From positions 124,001-188,000 of the forward strand of contig CAVYKB010000009.1 of the NCBI GenBank assembly GCA_963768975.1: a stretch of 64,000 nucleotides of DNA. The letters are read 5' to 3'. The DNA comes from CADCTB01 sp963768975. Lineage in GTDB: Bacteria; Actinomycetota; Acidimicrobiia; Acidimicrobiales; AC-14. The notes under the pieces were generated by a model. That model worked only from the letters and a program-made list of their open reading frames with translations. It was not told where the DNA came from and searched no databases. The first letter of the stretch is position 1, and the number at the start of each line of letters is the position of its first letter. This document shows, piece after piece, positions 16,231 to 24,612 of the stretch. The translations under genes and the position numbers were made by a program.

Positions 16231-18171
16231 TTGATCCACGCGGTCTGGCTCATACCTGCCCTGCCCCTGGCCGGGTTCCTGATCCTCCTGGCCACGGGCC
16301 GGCGCCTCGGCGACCCCAAGGCTGGGTATCTGGCCACCGCCATGATGGTCGGCTCCTTCCTCGTGGCCGTCGGCGTCTTCTTCGATCTCATGGGCCTCCA
16401 CGGCGAGGAGCGCCGCTTCGAGCAGGACCTCTTCACCTGGATGAACGTCGGCGGCCTCGACGTCCACGTCGGGTTCCTCGTCGATCCGCTCTCGGTGACC
16501 ATGGCGCTGTTCGTCACGGGGGTGGGCGCCCTGATCCATCTGTACTCCGTGGGCTACATGCATGGTGACGAGCGCTATCCGACCTTCTTCGTCTACCTGA
16601 ACCTCTTCGCCTTCTCCATGCTGATGCTGGTCCTGGCCGACTCCTTCCTGCTGACGTTCCTCGGCTGGGAGGGCGTGGGCGCCTGCTCCTACTTCCTCAT
16701 CTCGTTCTGGTTCGAGCGGGACTCGGCGGCCACCGCCGGCAAGAAGGCGTTCGTCACCAACCGGGTCGGCGACTTCGGCTTCATGCTGGCCATGTTCCTG
16801 ATCTTCGCCACGTTCGGCTCGTTGAACTATGTGCCCGTGCTCGAGGAGGCCGGCACCCTGGCCAAGGGCACAGCCACCGCCATCGCTCTGCTGCTCTTCG
16901 TTGGCGCGGTGGGCAAGTCGGCCCAGCTGCCGCTGTACGTCTGGCTGCCCGACGCCATGGAAGGCCCGACGCCGGTCTCGGCTCTCATCCATGCCGCCAC
17001 CATGGTCACCGCCGGCGTCTTCCTCATGGTCCGGGTCAACCCCATCCTGGACCTGGCGCCCGGCGCTCTCACCCTTATCGCGGTGATCGGGGCGCTCACC
17101 GCCTTCTTCGCCGCCACCATCGCGTGCGCGCAGAACGACATCAAGAAGGTGCTGGCCTACTCGACGGTGTCCCAGTTGGGGTACATGTTCCTGGCCGTGG
17201 GGTCGGGCGCCTACATCGCCGCCATCTTCCACATGGTCACCCATGCCTTCTTCAAGGCACTGCTCTTCCTCGGCGCCGGCTCCGTCATTCACGGCATGCA
17301 CGACGAGCAAGACATGAAGCGGATGGGCGCCCTCCGCAAGTGGCTGCCGATCACCAGTGGCACCTTCATCGTCGGCTGGCTGGCCATTGCCGGCGTGCCC
17401 CCGTTCTCGGGGTTCTGGTCCAAGGACGACATCCTCCTCGCTGCGTGGGAGAAGAACCGGGCGTTGTGGTTCATCGGCCTGGTCACCGCGCTGATGACCG
17501 CCTATTACATGAGCCGCCAGGTGTTCCTCGTCTTCTTCGGCGGTGAGCGGTGGAAGCAGGCCCGCCAGAAGTCGGAGGGCGAAGCGGAGGCCGAGACGGA
17601 GCATGAGCCGGCCGCAGCGGGCGGCCATGGCGGTGGTGCCCATGGCGACTTCAAGCCCCACGAGTCCCCGACCACCATGACGTTCCCGCTCATCGCGCTC
17701 GCCGGCCTCGCCGCCATCGCCGGCATCCTGAAGAGCCCGCTGGAGCACTGGCTCGAGACGGTGCTGGCCCACCCCCATCACTTCGCGTCGAGCACCAGCA
17801 CCAAGGTCGGTCTGGCGGCAGTGGCGACGGTGTCGGCGATCACCGGCATCCTCTTGGCCCGGGCCATCTGGCTCCGAGGCAAGACGGCCCGTCAGGACAG
17901 CCTCGAGCCCAAGGCGCTGCAGAACGCGTGGTACGTCGACGGGCTCTACCAGAAGCTCGTCGAGGCCCCGGGCCGGGCCCTCGCCAACTTCAGTGCCTTC
18001 GTCATCGACGCCAAGATCATCGACGGCACGGTGAATGGCGTGGGGGCGCTCGTCCGGGCCGGCGGCAGCCGCCTCCGCACCATCCAGTCGGGCTTCGTCC
18101 GCAGCTACGCGCTGGCCGTGGCGGTCGGCGCAGTGGCCATTCTGGCCTACGCCGTGGCGAGGACGTCCTAG
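16231..18171 (+). CDS. nuoL: NADH-quinone oxidoreductase subunit L (cluster 1)
   Basis: A 646-residue distal proton-pumping, Mrp-type antiporter-like subunit with about 16 helices. The key Glu is in the GWEGVGACSYFLI helix, and the channel Lys and His helices follow (VGKSAQLPLYVWLPDAMEGPTPVSALIHAATMVTAG). A hydrophilic Glu/His-rich loop near residues 445-480 is more charged than usual. A long C-terminal lateral-helix region follows. The start is TTG, preceded by AGAGGTTAGG. It abuts nuoM1 with no gap. Confidence 0.96.
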   Translation: MIHAVWLIPALPLAGFLILLATGRRLGDPKAGYLATAMMVGSFLVAVGVFFDLMGLHGEERRFEQDLFTWMNVGGLDVHVGFLVDPLSVTMALFVTGVGALIHLYSVGYMHGDERYPTFFVYLNLFAFSMLMLVLADSFLLTFLGWEGVGACSYFLISFWFERDSAATAGKKAFVTNRVGDFGFMLAMFLIFATFGSLNYVPVLEEAGTLAKGTATAIALLLFVGAVGKSAQLPLYVWLPDAMEGPTPVSALIHAATMVTAGVFLMVRVNPILDLAPGALTLIAVIGALTAFFAATIACAQNDIKKVLAYSTVSQLGYMFLAVGSGAYIAAIFHMVTHAFFKALLFLGAGSVIHGMHDEQDMKRMGALRKWLPITSGTFIVGWLAIAGVPPFSGFWSKDDILLAAWEKNRALWFIGLVTALMTAYYMSRQVFLVFFGGERWKQARQKSEGEAEAETEHEPAAAGGHGGGAHGDFKPHESPTTMTFPLIALAGLAAIAGILKSPLEHWLETVLAHPHHFASSTSTKVGLAAVATVSAITGILLARAIWLRGKTARQDSLEPKALQNAWYVDGLYQKLVEAPGRALANFSAFVIDAKIIDGTVNGVGALVRAGGSRLRTIQSGFVRSYALAVAVGAVAILAYAVARTS

Positions 18172-19701
18172 ATGTCCGACTCGTTCCCAATCCTGACCCT
18201 GCTCATCCTGGTGCCGATCGTCGGCGCCGCCGTCGTCGCCTGCATGCCCCGGGACAACGAGGGCATGCTCAAGCTGGTCGGGGTGACCTTCGCCGGCGTG
18301 GCCCTCGCCCTGTCTGCGGCCCTGGTCTTCGACTACCAGGTCGACGGCGGCGGCTTCCAGTTCCTCTCCGAGCACGTGTGGATCCGGTCCTTCGGCATCT
18401 CCTGGAAGCTGGGCGTCGACGGGATCTCGCTGTTCCTGATCGCGCTGACCGGCGTGCTGTTCCCCCTGGCCATCATCGGCCCCTCGGTGCACCGCGACGT
18501 CAAGGGCTACGTCGCCTGGATGCTCGTCCTCGAGGCGGGCTGCATGGGCGTATTCCTGTCGCTCGACCTCTTCCTGTTCTTCCTGTTCTGGGAGCTGGTG
18601 CTGGTCCCGATGTACTTCCTCATCGGTGGCTGGGGCTACGACCGGCGCATCTACGCAACCATCAAGTTCTTCCTCTACACGATGGTGGGCTCCGCCTTGA
18701 TGCTCGTGGGCATCCTGGCCGTGGTTTTCCTCCACCAGCAGGCCACCGGGGACCTCACCTTCGACGTGATCACCCTGGCCGAGGAGCAGTCGCTGGCCTC
18801 CAGCACCGCACGCTGGCTGTTCCTGGCCTTCGCCGCCTCGTTCGCCATCAAGGTGCCGATCTTCCCGGTCCACACCTGGCTCCCCGACGCCCACACCGAG
18901 GCTCCGACCGGGGGGTCGGTGATCCTGGCCGGCGTCATGCTGAAGCTGGGCACCTACGGGTTCTTGCGGTTCGGGCTGTACATGTTCCCGCAGGCGTTCG
19001 TGGACCTGGCGCCGTGGTTCCTGACGCTCGGCACCATCGGCATCATCTACGGCGCGGTGGTGGCCACCATGCAGCGAGACCTGAAACGGCTGGTGGCGTA
19101 CTCCTCGGTCGCCCACCTGGGCTTTATCGTCCTCGGGACGTTCGGGCTCTCCCAGCAGGGCCTGGAGGGCAGCGTCCTCCAGATGGTCAACCATGGGCTG
19201 TCCACCGGCGCCCTCTTCTTCCTCGTCGGCATGATCTACGAGCGCCGGCACACCCGCCTCATCGCCGAACTCGGCGGCATCCAGCGAGTTGCGCCGGTGT
19301 TCGCCGGCGTGTTCATGGTCGTCATGCTGTCCTCGATCGGTCTCCCGGGCTTGAACGGCTTTGTCGGGGAGTTCCTGATCCTCATCGGGACCTTCGTGAC
19401 CCACCGGTGGTGGGCCGTGGTGGCCACCGCCGGCGTGATCCTCGCCGCCCTGTACATGCTGTGGGCCTACCAGCGGGTGTTCCACGGGCGCCTCGAAGGG
19501 GAGAACGCCAAGTTCCCGGAGATGACCATGCGCGAGCGGGCGATCATGGCCCCGCTCGTCATCCTGATCGTGGCCCTGGGCGTGTATCCGAGGCCGGTCC
19601 TCGACCGCATCGGCCCGTCGGTGCGTGAGCTCGTCACCCACGTCGAGGAGCACTCCGACTATCGCCAGCCCGCCGTCGCCGCAGGGGGTGCCGAGCGATG
19701 A
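18172..19701 (+). CDS. nuoM: NADH-quinone oxidoreductase subunit M (cluster 1)
   Basis: A 509-residue proton-pumping, antiporter-like subunit. The key Glu is in LFWELVLVPMYFLIG, and the quinone-oxidoreductase signature KVPIFPVHTWLPDAHTEAPTGGSVILA is near residues 225-250. The start ATG directly follows the nuoL1 stop. The stop overlaps nuoN1 (ATGA). Confidence 0.96.
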   Translation: MSDSFPILTLLILVPIVGAAVVACMPRDNEGMLKLVGVTFAGVALALSAALVFDYQVDGGGFQFLSEHVWIRSFGISWKLGVDGISLFLIALTGVLFPLAIIGPSVHRDVKGYVAWMLVLEAGCMGVFLSLDLFLFFLFWELVLVPMYFLIGGWGYDRRIYATIKFFLYTMVGSALMLVGILAVVFLHQQATGDLTFDVITLAEEQSLASSTARWLFLAFAASFAIKVPIFPVHTWLPDAHTEAPTGGSVILAGVMLKLGTYGFLRFGLYMFPQAFVDLAPWFLTLGTIGIIYGAVVATMQRDLKRLVAYSSVAHLGFIVLGTFGLSQQGLEGSVLQMVNHGLSTGALFFLVGMIYERRHTRLIAELGGIQRVAPVFAGVFMVVMLSSIGLPGLNGFVGEFLILIGTFVTHRWWAVVATAGVILAALYMLWAYQRVFHGRLEGENAKFPEMTMRERAIMAPLVILIVALGVYPRPVLDRIGPSVRELVTHVEEHSDYRQPAVAAGGAER

Positions 19702-21260
19702 TCGCCCAGCTCGAGCCGCTGGCGCTGCCCCACGTCGAGTGGAGCCTGCTCGCACCGGAGCTGATCCTCATCGGCGGGGCGCTGGCCCTGCTGGTCGCGG
19801 GCACCTTCCGGCGGGACCGCACGATGGCTGCTGCGTCCTGCGTGTTCACCGTGGCCGTGGCGCTGGCCGCCCTGGTGGCGTCGTGGGGGTTGTGGGAGGA
19901 GGTCGGCGGCGGCGAGGCCGGCGCCCGCCTGGCCGTGGCCGACGCGGTGGTAATCGACGGGTTCGCCGTCTTCTTCACCGTGGTCATCTGCCTCGCGGTC
20001 GGCGTGGGGGCCCTGCTCGCTCACGGGTATCTCCAGCAGGAGAGGTTGGAGGCGCCCTCGTTCCTCGTCCTGATGATGCTGTCCGCCTCCGGCGGCATTC
20101 TCATGGCCAAGGCCAACGACCTGATCCTGATCTTCCTCGGGCTGGAGATCCTGTCCATCGCCCTGTACGTGCTGGCCGGTTACCACCAGCGCCGGGAACA
20201 GTCCCGGGAGGCGGCGATCAAGTATTTCGTGCTGGGGTCGTTCTCCTCGGCGTTCTTCCTGTATGGCGTGGCGCTGACCTACGGGTCCACCGGGTCCACC
20301 AACCTGGGCTTCATCGCCGAGTTCCTGGCCACCCAGACGGTCACCGGCGGTGTGCTGATGGGTGGCATGGCGTTCCTGTTGGTGGGCCTGGGGTTCAAGG
20401 TGGCCGCCGTGCCGTTCCACATGTGGACGCCCGACGTCTACCAGGGCTCGCCGACGCCCGTCACCGGCTTCATGGCCGCTGCGGCCAAGGCCGCCGGCTT
20501 CGCCGCCCTCCTGCGCATCTTCTACTCGGCGCTGGGCACCGAGCAGCTCGACTGGAAGCCCATCATCTGGGTCCTCGCCGTGCTGAGCATGGTGGTCGGG
20601 TCCGTGCTGGCGGTGGTGCAGGCCGACGTCAAGCGCATGCTGGCCTACTCCTCGATCAGCCACGCCGGCTACATCCTGATCGGTCTCCAGGCGGCCAACG
20701 ACCGGGGCATCGCCGGGTCGCTCTTCTACCTGCTGGCCTACTCCTTCCTGGTGATGGGCAGCTTCGCAGTGGTGGCGATCGTGTCCAGGAAGGGCGATAC
20801 GCTCACCGGCCTCGACGCCTATCGCGGGCTGTCGCGGGACCGGCCAGGGCTGGCGCTGGCGTTCACCGTCTTCCTGCTGGCCCAGGCCGGGGTGCCGTTC
20901 ACGTCCGGCTTTCTCGCCAAGTTCTACGTGATCTCCGCTGCCGTCGAAGCCCGCTCCTACGCCATCGCCATCATCGCCATGCTGGCGTCGGTCGTCGCCG
21001 CCTTCTTCTACCTGCGCCTCATCGTCGTCATGTACATGGCGACGGATCAGACCATGGCCGGCGTGGGGGCGGAGACGGCGCTGGCGGCCGAGCACGGCGA
21101 GGGCGCCGGCGGTGTGGCCACCGAGGTCGTCACCAGGGTGCACATCCCGGTGGCCGCGGCGGTGGCGATCGGGATCTGCCTGGCGTACACGGTCGGCGCC
21201 GGCCTCATCCCCCAACCGGTCATCGACTTCGCCCGCCACGCCACCCTGCTGCGGCTGTAG
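19698..21260 (+). CDS. nuoN: NADH-quinone oxidoreductase subunit N (cluster 1)
   Basis: A 520-residue proton-pumping, antiporter-like subunit. It has GLEILSIALYVLAGY with the key Glu, the KVAAVPFHMWTPDVYQGSPTP signature, and the DVKRMLAYSSISHAGY helix. It is the last gene of cluster 1. It begins within the nuoM1 stop. About 80 bases follow before a small unknown gene. Confidence 0.96.
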   Translation: MIAQLEPLALPHVEWSLLAPELILIGGALALLVAGTFRRDRTMAAASCVFTVAVALAALVASWGLWEEVGGGEAGARLAVADAVVIDGFAVFFTVVICLAVGVGALLAHGYLQQERLEAPSFLVLMMLSASGGILMAKANDLILIFLGLEILSIALYVLAGYHQRREQSREAAIKYFVLGSFSSAFFLYGVALTYGSTGSTNLGFIAEFLATQTVTGGVLMGGMAFLLVGLGFKVAAVPFHMWTPDVYQGSPTPVTGFMAAAAKAAGFAALLRIFYSALGTEQLDWKPIIWVLAVLSMVVGSVLAVVQADVKRMLAYSSISHAGYILIGLQAANDRGIAGSLFYLLAYSFLVMGSFAVVAIVSRKGDTLTGLDAYRGLSRDRPGLALAFTVFLLAQAGVPFTSGFLAKFYVISAAVEARSYAIAIIAMLASVVAAFFYLRLIVVMYMATDQTMAGVGAETALAAEHGEGAGGVATEVVTRVHIPVAAAVAIGICLAYTVGAGLIPQPVIDFARHATLLRL

Positions 21261-21344
21261 GGAGCCGGCGCCGGATCCCGTCGAAACTGGGAACAGAGGC
21301 CCGGGACCACTACCATCGCCGCGACTGTCGAGCAGAGGCGCAAC

Positions 21345-21548
21345 GTGTCGGTAGGGAATTTGCGACAAGAGGATGATCACCGGGTCGATTCAGGCGCCCG
21401 TATGCAGGTCGACGAGGACGGGGCGCGCTATTGGGTGCGCTGCTCCTGCGGCTGGACGAGCGACCCTTCACTCACCGCGGTGCTGGCCGAAGCGGCCGGT
21501 GAACAACACCGCACCCTCGCCGCCACCCGGCGCCACCCCCGTCCGTGA
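21345..21548 (+). CDS. Small Cys-containing protein of unknown function
   Basis: A 67-residue frame starting GTG (21345); an internal ATG at 21402 could be the true start. The C-terminal half, RYWVRCSCGWTSDPSLTAVLAEAAGEQH, looks like the short actinobacterial proteins with a CSCGW motif followed by a helix, possibly half of a zinc site. It sits between the two nuo clusters on the same strand. I do not recognise a function. A chance ORF cannot be excluded, but codon use and the CSCGW motif favour a gene. Confidence 0.5.
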   Translation: MSVGNLRQEDDHRVDSGARMQVDEDGARYWVRCSCGWTSDPSLTAVLAEAAGEQHRTLAATRRHPRP

Positions 21549-21586
21549 CCGCCGTCTCCGAAGCGGCGCCAGACTCCGACCTTCGT

Positions 21587-21592
21587 TAGGAT
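21587..21592 (+). promoter_or_regulatory. -10 hexamer for nuo cluster 2
   Basis: TAGGAT lies 8 bases before the nuoA2 ATG (21601), with no Shine-Dalgarno site between them. The same hexamer and spacing precede rpsL (61488). It is a likely leaderless promoter for the second complex I cluster. Confidence 0.55.
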
Positions 21593-21600
21593 CACGCCCG

Positions 21601-21966
21601 ATGTCAGAGTTCCTCCGCCAGTACCTCACCGTGGCCATTTTCGGCGGGGCCGCAGTGCTGATGGTGTCGGCGATGCTGGGTCTGGGCAAGCTGCTGCGGC
21701 CCACCCGGCCGCAGACCGGGAAGTACATCAACTACGAGTGCGGCGTCGACCCCGTCGGCGTGGGCTGGTCGCAGAGCCAGATCCGTTACTACGTGTTCGC
21801 CCTGCTCTTCGTCATGTTCGACGTCGAGGCGGTGTTCATCTTCCCTTGGGCCGTGCGCCTCGAGCAGCTGGCCGTCTTCGGACTCGTCGAGATGGGCATC
21901 TTCGTGGTCATCCTGGCCCTCGGGCTCCTCTATGCCTGGCGAAAGGGCGTTTTGCGTTGGGTCTAA
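21601..21966 (+). CDS. nuoA: NADH-quinone oxidoreductase subunit A
   Basis: A 121-residue, three-helix membrane subunit. The conserved loop YINYECGVDPVG, with the Cys that switches exposure in the active/deactive transition of mitochondrial complex I, is near residues 42-53. The acidic helix RYYVFALLFVMFDVEAVFIFPW follows. It is the only nuoA in the window and opens cluster 2. The start ATG is set by the TAGGAT promoter 8 bases upstream. Confidence 0.96.
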   Translation: MSEFLRQYLTVAIFGGAAVLMVSAMLGLGKLLRPTRPQTGKYINYECGVDPVGVGWSQSQIRYYVFALLFVMFDVEAVFIFPWAVRLEQLAVFGLVEMGIFVVILALGLLYAWRKGVLRWV

Positions 21967-21969
21967 TTT

Positions 21970-22084
21970 CGCCGTCGCAACCAAAGGTTGCTCGGCGAGG
22001 CAGTTGCGCTCCAGCCGGCCGGCGGAGCCGGCCGGCCTCCGCCGTCTTTTCCGGTCGCCAGCTGCGGGGGGCGCCTCCGGCGCC
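21970..22084 (+). repeat. Three-hairpin intergenic element, copy A
   Basis: Three hairpins in a row fill the 152-base gap between nuoA2 and nuoB2. H1, 21970-21997, has outer stem CGCCG/CGGCG and inner stem GCAACC/GGTTGC. H2, 22014-22036, has 10-bp arms and a GGA loop. H3, 22070-22084, has 6-bp arms and a TCC loop. The same order recurs after nuoH2, with stem changes that keep pairing. A Shine-Dalgarno for nuoB2 follows at about 22104. Function unknown. Confidence 0.7.
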
Positions 22085-22118
22085 GTTCGCAGCCAGCGAC
22101 ATTGAGGAGTCCGTCTAG

Positions 22119-22631
22119 ATGGGTCTTGTCGAGAAGGGCACGTTCTCCAAGCCCTCCATGAAGCCGCTCACGTGGCTCCTCAACTACAGCCGGAAGTACT
22201 CCCTCTGGGTGTACCAATGGGGCCTGGCTTGTTGCGCCATCGAGATGGGCGCCGCCTTCGGCTCCCCCCGGTACGACGTGATGCGCTTAGGCGTGATCCC
22301 GTTCCCCGCCGGCCCCCGCCAGGCCGACCTGGTCGTGGTCTCGGGCACGGTCACCGACAAGATGGCGCCGGCCATCCGCCGGCTGTGGGAGCAGATGCCC
22401 GACCCGAAGTACGTGATCTCCATGGGCTCGTGCGCCAACTGCGGCGGCCCCTACTGGGACTCGTACTCGGTGACCAAGGGCGTGGACCAGATCATCCCGG
22501 TCGACGTCTACGTCCCCGGCTGCCCGCCCCGGCCCGAGGCCCTGCTGGAGGGCATCGTGCTCCTGCAGGAGCGCATCCAGAACGAGGACATGGCAGAGCG
22601 CTGGCGAGGGGAGCCGATTGTCGTCCGCTGA
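22119..22631 (+). CDS. nuoB: NADH-quinone oxidoreductase subunit B
   Basis: A 170-residue subunit that binds the terminal cluster N2, which reduces quinone. All four ligand cysteines are present: the tandem pair in GLACCAIEM, one in MGSCANCGG, and one in VPGCPPRPE. It is the only nuoB in the window, so cluster 1 has no visible N2 protein of its own. The start ATG has TGAGGAG 8-14 bases upstream. The end overlaps nuoC2 by 14 bases. Confidence 0.97.
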   Translation: MGLVEKGTFSKPSMKPLTWLLNYSRKYSLWVYQWGLACCAIEMGAAFGSPRYDVMRLGVIPFPAGPRQADLVVVSGTVTDKMAPAIRRLWEQMPDPKYVISMGSCANCGGPYWDSYSVTKGVDQIIPVDVYVPGCPPRPEALLEGIVLLQERIQNEDMAERWRGEPIVVR

Positions 22632-23313
22632 CTCCGGAGCCGGTGCCTCCACCGCCACCGACGACCGCCAGCAGGCGCTCCTCGAGGATCTGACCACCAG
22701 GCTCGGCGACGCCGTGCTCGGATCCCATATTCGCAGCGGCGACCTCTGGGTCCGCGTCCGCCCTGACGCCTGGGTGCGCACCGCCCGTGAGTGCAAGGCC
22801 ATGGGCTTCGACTACTTCTGTTACCTCTCCGGCATCGACTGGCTGCCCCACACCTGGCCGAACCCCAAGGTCATCGAGGGCGCCGGCGACGCCGTCACCG
22901 ACGAGGACCCGCCCGAGGCCGAAGCCGGGTTCGAGGCCGACGAGCCGGCCGTCGGTGGCGAGATCGTCACCGGCTTCGCCGGCGGCGACACCCGGTTCCA
23001 GGTCATCGCCCGGCTGTACTCCACCATCCGCCACATCGGGGTGACACTGAAGGCCGACCTCGACGACGCCAATCCCGCCATCGACTCCTGGATCGGCGAG
23101 TACCCGGGGGCCGACTGGTGTGAGCGGGAGACCTGGGAGATGTACGGCTTCCACTTCAACGGCCACCCCAACCTGATCAAGCTCTACCTGCCCGGCGAGT
23201 TCGAGGGCTTCCCCATGCGTAAGGACTTCCCGCTCCTCGCCCGCGAGGTCAAGCCCTGGCCGGGCCTGGTCGACGTCGAGCAGTTCCCCGCCACCTACAA
23301 GGGCGACGACTGA
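22618..23313 (+). CDS. nuoC: NADH-quinone oxidoreductase subunit C (cluster 2)
   Basis: A 231-residue NuoC, about 60 residues longer than NuoC1. It has an acidic insertion around residues 82-118 (rich in Glu, Asp, Pro) before the conserved core CERETWEMYGFHFNGHPNL and the FPMRKDFPLL segment. The start TTG (22618) lies inside the nuoB end and has GAGGGGAG upstream. The stop TGA shares a base with the nuoD2 ATG. Confidence 0.94.
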   Translation: MSSADSGAGASTATDDRQQALLEDLTTRLGDAVLGSHIRSGDLWVRVRPDAWVRTARECKAMGFDYFCYLSGIDWLPHTWPNPKVIEGAGDAVTDEDPPEAEAGFEADEPAVGGEIVTGFAGGDTRFQVIARLYSTIRHIGVTLKADLDDANPAIDSWIGEYPGADWCERETWEMYGFHFNGHPNLIKLYLPGEFEGFPMRKDFPLLAREVKPWPGLVDVEQFPATYKGDD

Positions 23314-24482
23314 TGGCCGTCAGCGAGCAGCAACGCCTCTCCTACATCGCCTCGCAGGCCGCCGACGCCCGGCTGGCGGTCGAGCTCCAGACCGAGGAGA
23401 TGACCCTCAACCTCGGGCCGCAGCACCCGGCCACCCACGGCACCCTGCGCATCGTGGCCAAGCTCGACGGCGAGCAAGTGGTCAAGGCCGACGTGATCTG
23501 CGGCTACATGCACCGCGGCTACGAAAAGCTCACCGAGGTCCGCACCTACCCCCAGATCAACACCCTCATCAACCGGATCGACTGGCTGTCCTCGTTCGCC
23601 AACGAGGTCCCCTTTATCCTGGCCGCCGAGGACCTCATGGAGGTCGAGGCCCCGCCCCGGGCCCAGTGGATCCGCACGATCTTCTTCGAGCTAAGCCGCA
23701 TCGCCAACATCACCCTCTTTATCGGCGAGATGGGCGTCCAGCTGGGCGCCATCACCCCCGTGTTCTTCGCCTTCCGCGACCGCGAGCACGTGCTCAATCT
23801 GATCGAGGAGGCCACCGGCGGGCGCTTCCACCCGAACTTCGACCGCATCGGCGGCCTCAAGGACGACCTGCCCAAGGGCTGGATCGCCGAGACCAAGGAC
23901 GCTATGCGCCGCATCCGGGGCTACTGCGACGAGCTCGAAGACCTCCTGATGGGCAACGAGATCTTCGAGGCCCGTACCCGGGGAGTCGGGGTCATCCCGG
24001 CCGACGTCGGGTTGTCCTACGGGCTCTCCGGCGCCAACATCCGGGCCAGTGGGGTCGACTGGGACCTCCGCCGGGACGCACCGTCGCCGCTGGCATGGAA
24101 AGAGGTCGACTGGAAGGTCTGGACCCACCCCGACGGCGACTCCTTCGCCCGGTACTGGGTCCGCCTGCAGGAGACGCGCGAAGCCACACTCATCGTCGAC
24201 CAGCTCCTGGAGGGCCTGCCTTCGGGCCCGATCCAGGCCAAGGTGCCCCGCATCATCAAGGTGCCCGCCGGCGAGGCGTGGGCTCACACCGAGAACCCGC
24301 TCGGCGAGATGGGCTACTACGTCGTCAGTCAGGGCGGCCTGGGCCCGTTCCGGGTCAAGATCCGGTCGGCCTCGTTCCACAACATCTCGATCGTCCCCTG
24401 GCTGCTGAAGGGCGTCTACGTGCCCGACATCATCACCATCCTCAGCAGCCTCTATTTCATCCTCGGTGATATCGACCGGTAG
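23313..24482 (+). CDS. nuoD: NADH-quinone oxidoreductase subunit D (cluster 2, altered quinone site)
   Basis: A 389-residue NuoD. The loop GPQHPATHG (His42 = bovine His59) is intact. By gapless alignment to bovine NDUFS2, the quinone-site Tyr108 is Trp (W91, in RIDWLS) and Asp160 is Gln (Q143, in GVQLGA). Bovine Arg85, the residue dimethylated by NDUFAF7, is kept (R68, in YMHRGYEK). Segments such as GDSFARYWVRLQETRE and LEGLPSGP look closer to cyanobacterial/plastid NdhH than to NuoD1. The product is probably folded and functional, but with a different quinone pocket. Confidence 0.95.
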   Translation: MAVSEQQRLSYIASQAADARLAVELQTEEMTLNLGPQHPATHGTLRIVAKLDGEQVVKADVICGYMHRGYEKLTEVRTYPQINTLINRIDWLSSFANEVPFILAAEDLMEVEAPPRAQWIRTIFFELSRIANITLFIGEMGVQLGAITPVFFAFRDREHVLNLIEEATGGRFHPNFDRIGGLKDDLPKGWIAETKDAMRRIRGYCDELEDLLMGNEIFEARTRGVGVIPADVGLSYGLSGANIRASGVDWDLRRDAPSPLAWKEVDWKVWTHPDGDSFARYWVRLQETREATLIVDQLLEGLPSGPIQAKVPRIIKVPAGEAWAHTENPLGEMGYYVVSQGGLGPFRVKIRSASFHNISIVPWLLKGVYVPDIITILSSLYFILGDIDR

Positions 24483-24483
24483 C

Positions 24484-24514
24484 CGACAGAACGCCCGAAG
24501 GGCTTGTTCTGTCG
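24484..24514 (+). terminator. Hairpin after nuoD2
   Basis: A stem of 13 bp with one 2-base bulge and a GAA loop begins one base after the nuoD2 stop. No T-run follows. A new promoter lies 60 bases downstream, so it may partly separate nuoABCD2 from nuoHIJKLMN2. Confidence 0.5.
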
Positions 24515-24572
24515 GAACAGATGGGCAGTGCGCCGGAGGCGCTCCTAGCTTTTCGCCGTGCGCAGCACTGAG

Positions 24573-24578
24573 TAGTGT
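24573..24578 (+). promoter_or_regulatory. -10 hexamer for nuoH2 leader ORF
   Basis: TAGTGT lies 7 bases before the GTG at 24586, which opens an 8-codon frame ending in the nuoH2 start. It suggests an internal, leaderless promoter for the nuoHIJKLMN2 half of cluster 2. Confidence 0.5.
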
Positions 24579-24585
24579 CCTGCGC

Positions 24586-24612
24586 GTGCACGCCAGGGGG
24601 ATGGTGCGATGA
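24586..24612 (+). CDS. Eight-codon leader ORF coupled to nuoH2
   Basis: GTG at 24586 opens an 8-codon frame (encoding MHARGMVR) whose TGA (24610-24612) overlaps the nuoH2 ATG (24609-24611) as ATGA. With TAGTGT 7 bases upstream, the GTG would be at the mRNA 5' end. This repeats the arrangement at nuoE. Translation is inferred. Confidence 0.45.
   Translation: MHARGMVR

Noticed and set aside
17570..17680. Glu/His-rich loop of NuoL1 as a metal-binding insertion
   Set aside because: It is a low-complexity cytoplasmic or periplasmic loop without a defined ligand spacing. Such loops vary freely in NuoL.
16156..19755. Very long open frame on the minus strand opposite nuoL1 and nuoM1, and similar ones opposite rplJ-rpoB and rpoC
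   Set aside because: High GC with codon-position bias makes stops rare in antisense frames. The translations are His/Gly/Glu/Asp-rich without motifs, while the plus-strand genes are unmistakable.
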